From assembly GCF_015207265.1 (NCBI RefSeq), contig NZ_JADEXE010000032.1, positions 1 to 37,057 on the forward strand: a DNA stretch of 37,057 nucleotides, read 5' to 3'. Position 1 is the stretch's first letter. Every line of letters begins with the position of its first letter. The stretch comes from Nodosilinea sp. LEGE 07298 (lineage in GTDB: Bacteria; Cyanobacteriota; Cyanobacteriia; Phormidesmidales; Phormidesmidaceae). A program made the position numbers and the translations under genes. The notes under the pieces are model-generated. The model was given only the letters and a program-made list of their open reading frames with translations. It was not told the DNA's origin and searched no databases. Shown piece after piece: positions 31,719 to 37,057 of the stretch.

Positions 31719-33230
31719 TTACTTGATGTCGTAGCCAAACAAGTTGGGGTCTACGTCGCCCAGATTTAAATCACTGAGGCCATACTCTGCCCAGCGCCCA
31801 TCCACCAACTTCGCCGTTTCCGGGTCAGGGGTAAGCTCTTCGCTCCAGGGCCGATCGGTTTCGGGATAGACCTTAGTGGTGGCATCAATGCCCATGCGGC
31901 TGCCCAACCCCGGTCTCTCTGTGGCAAAGTCAAGCTTATCAAACGGGTTGTTGGGCAGAATGAACACGTCGCGCACGGGGTCGACCTTGGAGGTGACAGC
32001 CCACATCACCTGGCGGGGGTCGCGAATGTTGATCGCCTTGTCGACCACAATCACAAACTTGGTGTAGCTGAACTGGGGCAGAGCCGACCAAAAGGCGAGG
32101 GCCGCCCGCTTAGCCTGCCCCGGATACGACTTTTCAATCGAGAGCACAGCGGCTTTGTAGCTCAGCCCTTCCATCGGCAAAAAGAAGTCCTGAATTTCGG
32201 GTACTTGCTGGCGCAGGATGGGGTTGTAGATGCGGTTAAGAGCGATCGCCATCATGGCGTCTTCCTTGGGCGGGCGACCGCTAAAGGTGGTCATATAGAT
32301 CGGGTTTTTGCGGTGGGTCATACAGTGGAACCGCAGCAGGGGCGCGGCTTCGTTGACGCCGCCGTAATAGCCAATGTGGTCGCCAGCGGGGCCATCGACA
32401 GCGGTTTCGCCGGGGGTAATGGTGCCTTCCAGCACAATTTCAGACTCAGCGGGCACCTCTAGATCCACCGTTTTGCACTTGGCCAGGTTCAGCCCCTTGC
32501 CGGCATAGAGTCCAGCAAACAGCCACTCTGATAGGTCAATAGGTAATGGGGTAGCAGCGGCAAGAATGACTAGGGGGTGTACCCCGATCGCGATCGCCAC
32601 CTCTAGCTTTTTACCCATTTCAGCCGCTTTGCGCAGGTGACGGCTACAGCCCCGCACCGACAGCCACTGTACCGTCGCGGTATTCTTCGACTGCTGCTGT
32701 AGCCGGTAGACCCCTACATTGGGAATATTGGTTTCCGGGTCTTTAGTAATCATCAGCCCCAGGGTAATCACCTTATCGGCGTCGCCAGGGTAAACCCGCA
32801 GCAGGGGAACTTGGTTGAGATCAACCGCATCATCCTTTAGCACCACCTGCTGGCAGGGGGGCAGCAGGTCACGCATGGGCTTGGCCTTGACCACATCAAA
32901 CAGCGCTTTGCCCAGATCAATGGCTTGGGAAAACTGCTTAGGGGGGCGGGGCTGATAGAGCAGCGCCAACTTTTCGCCCAGGGTTTCTAGCTCCGCCGGG
33001 TGCTCCATACCCATGGCCCAGCACACTCGCTCTACGGTGCCCAGCACGTTGATAGCCAGGGGCATTGTTGCCCCCTGAACATTCTCAAACAGCAGCGCGG
33101 GGCCACCGCCGAGCAGCAGGCGATTGGCAATTTCAGCAATTTCTAGATCGGGGCTAACGGGGGCTGCAATGCGACGCAGCTGCCCACGCTGCTCTAGCAG
33201 GGTCAAAAATTGCTGTAGGTCTTTTGCCAT
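31719..33230 (-). CDS. ubiD: UbiD-family decarboxylase (4-hydroxy-3-polyprenylbenzoate carboxy-lyase type)
   Basis: A 503-residue protein of full family length. Conserved blocks are NVGVYRLQ (171-178), where R176 is the expected prenyl-FMN contact, SVRGCSRHLRK (191-201), and GETAVDGPAGDHIGYYGGVNE (274-294), the hallmark UbiD segment that includes the metal-phosphate region and acidic residues near the active site. FSGRPPKEDAMM follows at 316-327. In cyanobacteria the homologue is placed in plastoquinone biosynthesis, decarboxylating the prenylated benzoate using prenylated FMN made by UbiX. The gene is on the - strand, converging on the polysaccharide block, and is not part of it. Start ATG at 33230. 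It is a housekeeping gene and marks the return to core chromosome. Confidence 0.95.
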   Translation of the reverse strand: MAKDLQQFLTLLEQRGQLRRIAAPVSPDLEIAEIANRLLLGGGPALLFENVQGATMPLAINVLGTVERVCWAMGMEHPAELETLGEKLALLYQPRPPKQFSQAIDLGKALFDVVKAKPMRDLLPPCQQVVLKDDAVDLNQVPLLRVYPGDADKVITLGLMITKDPETNIPNVGVYRLQQQSKNTATVQWLSVRGCSRHLRKAAEMGKKLEVAIAIGVHPLVILAAATPLPIDLSEWLFAGLYAGKGLNLAKCKTVDLEVPAESEIVLEGTITPGETAVDGPAGDHIGYYGGVNEAAPLLRFHCMTHRKNPIYMTTFSGRPPKEDAMMAIALNRIYNPILRQQVPEIQDFFLPMEGLSYKAAVLSIEKSYPGQAKRAALAFWSALPQFSYTKFVIVVDKAINIRDPRQVMWAVTSKVDPVRDVFILPNNPFDKLDFATERPGLGSRMGIDATTKVYPETDRPWSEELTPDPETAKLVDGRWAEYGLSDLNLGDVDPNLFGYDIK

Positions 33231-33451
33231 GGTGCCAAATTGTTGGTGAAAGAAATTGTGAACGAGTGTTAAGAGCTGTCTTCATTATGGTGGAGAGTGG
33301 GGCCAGTTCGGCAAAAATCGTGCCTTCCCTTTGGCCACTGCTTTGGTCGATTAAGGTAGTGGAGATAGCATGCGTTAGAACGTTCTTGCTGCCACAATCG
33401 GGGTATTACCATAGTCAATACCCGATTTAACCCTAAGGATTCACTGGCTCG

Positions 33452-34189
33452 ATGGACAGGCGCAACCCAATATTTCGCGTGAATTTTTCGCCATCTCTAC
33501 TCGGGCTGCTGGGGCTGGTAGCCCTGGGCCTGAGTGCCTGCGGCAATCGCCTCGACACCGCCAGTATCGAAGCCAACATTCAGGCCGATATTGAGCGCCA
33601 GGGGCGGCGGCTGTCGATCAATGCGGTGCGCTGCCCCAGCGATGTCAGCCGCCAGGCGGGGGCCTATTTTCGCTGCGTAGGCGAGCTGGATCCTGAGGGT
33701 ACGTTCACGATCAACGTGACTCAGCAGGACGACCAAGGCAATGTTACCTGGGATGTGCCCAACTCTAAGGTGCTGCTCAACCTGCCCACGGTCGAAGACA
33801 CGATTCAGCAGGGGCTCTCCCAGACCTTTGGCCAGCGCGCCCTGATCGACTGCGGCACTGCCACCTACCGGGTCAACCAGCCGGGCGATCGCTTCCAGTG
33901 TCAGGTGGTGGGCGGTCTCGAAATAGGGTCTAACACCATTGACTCGGTGTTGGTCAGAATTGATCCTGACGGCAACTTAAGTTGGCAAGAACTTCAGTCC
34001 ACTACGGCGGCCGCCGTGCCAGTGGCGCTCAGCCGTGCCTCAACATCCTCAGCGACGCCAGCCCAACCCGCGTCTGCCTCCCTGGCCGATGGGGCTGAGC
34101 CTCAGGCCGCTCCGGTCCAGACGACCACCGTGACTGGCCCCACAGGACGGGTGGTCAACCGTCCCTACATCCCTGGCGACAGTGACTAA
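33452..34189 (+). CDS. DUF4333-type lipoprotein with two domains
   Basis: A 245-residue exported lipoprotein. The signal peptide (SLLGLLGLVALGLSAC) has a lipobox LSAC with C30 as the lipid-attached cysteine. Two tandem DUF4333-like units follow, about 31-108 and 109-182. Each has the pair of cysteines seen in this family (CPSD...FRCVG and CGTA...FQCQV), a hydrophobic beta-strand, and the GNVTW or GNLSW turn. The last 60 residues are Ala/Pro/Thr-rich and disordered. DUF4333 proteins have no established biochemical role. The gene sits opposite ubiD across a 221-base divergent promoter region. Start ATG 33452 (AAGGA lies 13 bases upstream, too far for a good ribosome site). Confidence 0.85.
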   Translation: MDRRNPIFRVNFSPSLLGLLGLVALGLSACGNRLDTASIEANIQADIERQGRRLSINAVRCPSDVSRQAGAYFRCVGELDPEGTFTINVTQQDDQGNVTWDVPNSKVLLNLPTVEDTIQQGLSQTFGQRALIDCGTATYRVNQPGDRFQCQVVGGLEIGSNTIDSVLVRIDPDGNLSWQELQSTTAAAVPVALSRASTSSATPAQPASASLADGAEPQAAPVQTTTVTGPTGRVVNRPYIPGDSD

Positions 34190-34211
34190 TGGGGGAATAA
34201 TAGAGCTGCGG

Positions 34212-34239
34212 GTTTAATCTGTTCTGTTTAATCTGTTCT
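34212..34239 (+). repeat. Perfect 14-base tandem direct repeat upstream of exbB
   Basis: GTTTAATCTGTTCT occurs twice in immediate succession (34212-34225 and 34226-34239), about 110 bases before the ExbB start and 23 bases after the lipoprotein stop. It may be a regulator site (iron or nutrient control would fit ExbB/D) or a chance slippage product. Confidence 0.7.
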
Positions 34240-34346
34240 TAAGGCACCAAATCCCATGCGTTAATGTGTGAGGCAGTGGCTTTCGATACGCTTATCGTGG
34301 TAGGCAAACCTGCTAGCACAACCAACTCCAACCTTAGTTCTGGGCT

Positions 34347-35039
34347 ATGACAACTGTTCTTGATTTTTTAGCGAAGGGTGGGCCAGTCATGGTGCCCATT
34401 TTGGGATGCTCGGTGCTGACCATCGCCACCGCCCTGGAGCGTGCCCTATTTTGGACTAAGCTGCTGCGTCGGGAAGACCAGGTAGTCAGCGAGGTGCTTG
34501 ATGCCTCCCGCCGCGACCTGACCCAGGCAGCCGCGATCGCAGCCCAGTCCCAAGACCTGCCCATTGGTCGCTTTTTGCTGGCTCCCCTGCGGCTTAAGCA
34601 GCCCTCCCCCGACACCTTTCGGCTGGCGATGGAAACAACCGGCGATCGCGAGTTCGTCAAAATGCGCAAGGGCGACAAACTGCTCGAAACGATTGTGGCT
34701 GTGGCTCCCCTGCTGGGTCTGCTGGGCACGGTAACGGGATTGATCGCCACCTTTGGCAACCTCAACATCGGCGGTGGCGGCACGGGCGATCAGGCGACGG
34801 CGGCAGCGGCAGGCATCGGTGAAGCGTTGATTACCACCGCCGCTGGCATGATTGTCGCCATTATGGCGCTGCTGATCTTTCGAGTTCTGGTCAGCCTACA
34901 GGCCCAGCAAATTGACTACTTTTCCGATGCTGGCAACGAGCTAGAGCTAATCTACCGCCAATACTGGTACGAGCCTACGGCTCTCGCCAACGAAAAGGCC
35001 CGCCACGGAGACTTTATCAGCACCCCAGAGCGAATATAG
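34347..35039 (+). CDS. exbB: MotA/TolQ/ExbB proton channel family protein
   Basis: A 230-residue inner-membrane protein of family length. TM1 is at about 11-33 (PVMVPILGCSVLTIATALERALF). A cytosolic segment of about 80 residues follows. TM2 is at about 115-136 (TIVAVAPLLGLLGTVTGLIATF, the hallmark GLLGTVTG block) and TM3 at about 159-183 (ALITTAAGMIVAIMALLIF). The threonines in the TM2/TM3 pair line the proton path in characterised members. ExbB works with ExbD and TonB to energise outer-membrane transport or motor-like processes, and the ExbD gene follows 17 bases later. No TonB gene is present in the window. The start ATG 34347 is reasonable. Confidence 0.93.
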   Translation: MTTVLDFLAKGGPVMVPILGCSVLTIATALERALFWTKLLRREDQVVSEVLDASRRDLTQAAAIAAQSQDLPIGRFLLAPLRLKQPSPDTFRLAMETTGDREFVKMRKGDKLLETIVAVAPLLGLLGTVTGLIATFGNLNIGGGGTGDQATAAAAGIGEALITTAAGMIVAIMALLIFRVLVSLQAQQIDYFSDAGNELELIYRQYWYEPTALANEKARHGDFISTPERI

Positions 35040-35056
35040 CCTCATGCGCCCCTCCT

Positions 35057-35467
35057 ATGCGATTTAAGTCTAAATTAAGCCCCAATCCGCCCCAGGTCGA
35101 CTTGGTGCCTATGCTCACGGTCATGATGGGCATTCTGGCCTTCTTCGTCACCATCACCATGACCTTGGGCAGCGAAAAACTGATTGAAGTACAGCTCCCC
35201 GCCGAGCAGCAAGACAACGCCCCACCACCGCTGCCCGCCGACCCGTTCATCGTGGAGCTAGTCGGCGAAAACCAGGTGCAGCTTAACGGTCAGCCCATCG
35301 ACGTCGATGCCCTCAAGGGTCAAATGGACGCCTATCTCAGCCGCAACCCCGAAAACATAGTGTTTTTGTTGCCCGACCAAGACCTTCCCTACGAGCAGGT
35401 CATGCAGTTCTTGGGTGAAATGCGCTCTGTAGGCGGTAATCGAGTCTCACTGGCGATCGAAGAATAG
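35057..35467 (+). CDS. exbD: ExbD/TolR family biopolymer transport protein
   Basis: A 136-residue protein with a single transmembrane helix at about 19-37 (MLTVMMGILAFFVTITMTL), preceded by QVDLVPMLTV. There the aspartate (D15) is the conserved proton-carrying residue of ExbD/TolR. The periplasmic part (about 40-136) has the EVQLPAEQ...ENIVFLLPDQDLPYEQVMQFL fold typical of ExbD. The N-terminus is short and basic. It lies 17 bases after exbB on the same strand and should form its complex. The pair could energise TonB-dependent uptake; no receptor is encoded nearby. Confidence 0.93.
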   Translation: MRFKSKLSPNPPQVDLVPMLTVMMGILAFFVTITMTLGSEKLIEVQLPAEQQDNAPPPLPADPFIVELVGENQVQLNGQPIDVDALKGQMDAYLSRNPENIVFLLPDQDLPYEQVMQFLGEMRSVGGNRVSLAIEE

Positions 35468-35492
35468 GCGATACTTAAGCCAACTCTGTAAG

Positions 35493-35537
35493 GTGCATAA
35501 CGCTAAGGCGAGGCTCCGCCAACGCGCAGCAATGCAC
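35493..35537. repeat. Nested inverted repeat, cyanobacterial interspersed-repeat-like element
   Basis: GTGCAT (35493-35498) and ATGCAC (35532-35537) frame a GC-rich core with GGCGAGGCTCCGCC-like symmetry at about 35507-35520 (GGCG...CGCC arms). It resembles the short mobile or palindromic repeats scattered in cyanobacterial genomes, in the gap between exbD and the convergent glycosyltransferase gene. It may also fold as a terminator. Family membership is not proven. Confidence 0.45.
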
Positions 35538-35646
35538 GCAGAGAAACCATGCTAAGTACAGCCACGCCCTAAATTTCATCCTTGTCAGAGCCCTAGCCTG
35601 GATTATTCATGCTCTTGAATCAATCATGGTCAGACAGGCCAGAGGC

Positions 35647-35671
35647 CCATCCCACAATAGGGTGGCTTTTC
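35647..35671 (+). terminator. Possible terminator between convergent genes
   Basis: CCATCC (35647-35652) pairs with GGGTGG (35660-35665), with one G-U pair, followed by CTTTTC. It is a short stem with a modest T run, in the 260 bases between exbD (+) and the - strand glycosyltransferase. Support is weak. Confidence 0.3.
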
Positions 35672-35727
35672 GGGGCTTGAGGGATCTTGGGAGAAGACTT
35701 GTGGGGTAGCCGGGACGACTGTCCACG

Positions 35728-37011
35728 CTACTTCTGCACCGACTGTAGGGCCAACATCACGTCCCCATCGGTAGGCTGGCGCTGAGGCGCGGTTAGCGCG
35801 TAAAACAGAGTCTCGTAGCGATCGATCGCGCGCTTCGCCGAGTAGTGCTCTAGGGCATACTGACGACCCTGACGGGCCAAGGCCTGAGCCTTTTCGGGCT
35901 GGCGATACAGCTCAAGAATTCCCTTAGCTAGGGCAGTCGGGTTTTCGGGTTCAACCACAATGCCGCCGCCGCTGGCCATTACGGCCTGAGCCGCCGTGCC
36001 GTGCGCCGGTACTGAAGCCAAAATAGGTCGACCGCTGGCCAGCAGCACCTGAGTTTTAGACGGCATGTTGAAGCCCACCACGCCATGCTTCTGCAAAATC
36101 AGCCCCACATCAGCGGCGGCCAGCATATCGGGCAGTTCGGGCCGGGGCACAAAGGGTAACAGCAAAACATTGGTTAGCCCCAGCTGCTGGCGAAACCGGT
36201 CGAGCACCGCTAGCTGTTTCCCTTCGCCCACAATCACCATGCGAATATCGGGGTAAGCGGCTAACGCCTGAGCGGCGCGAATAGCCGTTCTAACCCCCTG
36301 AGTTTCGGCAATATTGCCTGTATAGAGCACCACAAATTTGTCTTGCAGCTGGTGGCGACGGCGAAACTCGCTGCTGGCCTGGGGCCGAGGCGCAATAAAA
36401 TCGACATCTACCCAGTTCGAAATGGTTACCATTTTGGGATCGGGTACCCCTTTAGCCAGCAAGTTATCGCGAAAGCCTGAGGCAATCACGCTGATGCGGG
36501 TAGCGCTGCGGTAAGCAAACGATTCGAGCCGCTCAAACAGGCGAATGACCCAGGGGTTGCTCAGCAAGCCGGTTTGGATAGCGGCCTCAGGCAAAATATC
36601 TTGCAGGTTGAGCACGCTAGGGCACTGAAACAGCGTCTTGAGAATGGCGACGGGCAGACAGGCTGGTAGCGATGGGCTGGTGTTGAGAATAATGTCGGGA
36701 CGCCAACCCCGCAGTGCTGGCCACAGGCTCAGGGTAATAAAGCTCGACTCTAGCAGCAGTCGCCCCACCAGCCCACGTTTTGGGCAAGACAGCACAAAGC
36801 AGCGCTGAATGGTAACGCCGTTGCGCTTTTCGGTCGCGTAGAGACGGCCGCGATACTGAGGATAAATACTGCGCTCAGGATAGTTGGGCATGGCGGTTAC
36901 AACCCGCACCTGGTGACCTCTAGCGGCTAGCCCCTCAGCCAGCTCAGTCATCAGTGGCGCAATACCGATGGGCTCAGGATGGTAGTTGTAAGAATAAATT
37001 AAAATTCGCAT
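35728..37011 (-). CDS. Glycosyltransferase family 4, WcaI-like
   Basis: A 427-residue GT-B enzyme on the - strand. The ATG at 37011 gives MRILIYSYNYHPEPIGIAPL. A TTG two codons upstream is not needed. The N-terminal block with the EPIGIAPLMTELAEGLAARGH loop is the WcaI (colanic acid) signature. LNLQDILPEAAIQTGLL and the donor-domain VVLYTGNIAETQGVRTAIRAAQ follow. In place of EX7E it has NMPSKTQVLLASGRPILASVP, as does the other WcaI-type protein at 7256-8563, which is the subgroup norm. The two are homologous but diverged. It is outside the main operon, on the opposite strand, and probably has its own promoter to the right of the window. Confidence 0.93.
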   Translation of the reverse strand: MRILIYSYNYHPEPIGIAPLMTELAEGLAARGHQVRVVTAMPNYPERSIYPQYRGRLYATEKRNGVTIQRCFVLSCPKRGLVGRLLLESSFITLSLWPALRGWRPDIILNTSPSLPACLPVAILKTLFQCPSVLNLQDILPEAAIQTGLLSNPWVIRLFERLESFAYRSATRISVIASGFRDNLLAKGVPDPKMVTISNWVDVDFIAPRPQASSEFRRRHQLQDKFVVLYTGNIAETQGVRTAIRAAQALAAYPDIRMVIVGEGKQLAVLDRFRQQLGLTNVLLLPFVPRPELPDMLAAADVGLILQKHGVVGFNMPSKTQVLLASGRPILASVPAHGTAAQAVMASGGGIVVEPENPTALAKGILELYRQPEKAQALARQGRQYALEHYSAKRAIDRYETLFYALTAPQRQPTDGDVMLALQSVQK

Positions 37012-37057
37012 GGACAACGCCTGCTCTAGAAAACCACGTGCAAAATGTCTTTAAGGG

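Noticed and set aside
33224-33430. 68-codon + strand frame between ubiD and the lipoprotein gene
   Set aside because: No ribosome site or recognisable domain; it covers the divergent promoter region.
1-37057. tRNA, rRNA, CRISPR arrays and complete insertion sequences
   Set aside because: Looked for and not seen; no cloverleaf-like, repeat-spacer or transposase sequence was recognised. This is by-eye only.

Overview
The window looks like chromosomal DNA from a filamentous cyanobacterium, probably of the Leptolyngbya/Nodosilinea/Phormidium type. The evidence is the frequent octamer palindrome GCGATCGC (HIP1), a CCAAAAT-type heptamer repeat, a DUF29 remnant, and cyanobacterial-type UbiD and DUF4333 proteins. 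It is almost entirely an exopolysaccharide/O-antigen-like biosynthesis and export locus. No RNA gene, CRISPR array or insertion sequence was seen.

Region 1 (1-6435, + strand) is export machinery: the 3' end of an SLBB polysaccharide-export (OPX/Wza-like) gene, a fused Wzc-type co-polymerase/tyrosine autokinase, and two secreted proteins. The first secreted protein has a long Pro/Ala/Thr linker and a C-terminal domain resembling an outer-membrane barrel. A strong rho-independent terminator (6403-6435) closes this block. It is followed by an 820-base non-coding stretch with several small dyads.

Region 2 (7256-31270, all + strand, many genes touching or overlapping) is the sugar-assembly block. 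It encodes eleven glycosyltransferases of several folds, six SAM-dependent methyltransferases, a Wzt-like ABC ATPase, a hexapeptide O-acetyltransferase, a PAPS-type sulfotransferase, a Wzy/ligase-like polytopic protein, and a 768-residue protein joining a radical-SAM/Twitch module to a polysaccharide pyruvyl transferase. The product is probably a long heteropolysaccharide decorated with methyl, acetyl, sulfate and pyruvate-ketal groups. The interior, from about 10.0 kb to about 25 kb, is visibly AT-richer than the flanks. No HIP1 site was found between 9507 and 18173. Both point to a horizontally exchanged serotype-like cassette whose left edge falls inside the Wzt-like gene.

Region 3 (31404-37011) returns to GC-richer, HIP1-bearing sequence. 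It holds a broken DUF29 gene, ubiD on the - strand (plastoquinone pathway), a DUF4333 lipoprotein, an ExbB/ExbD proton-channel pair, and a WcaI-like glycosyltransferase on the - strand.

The observation most worth following is the radical-SAM/pyruvyltransferase fusion at 13155-15461. It is flanked on both sides by copies of the same unusual glycosyltransferase and followed by a sulfotransferase. It may be a self-contained module that makes and caps a modified sugar.
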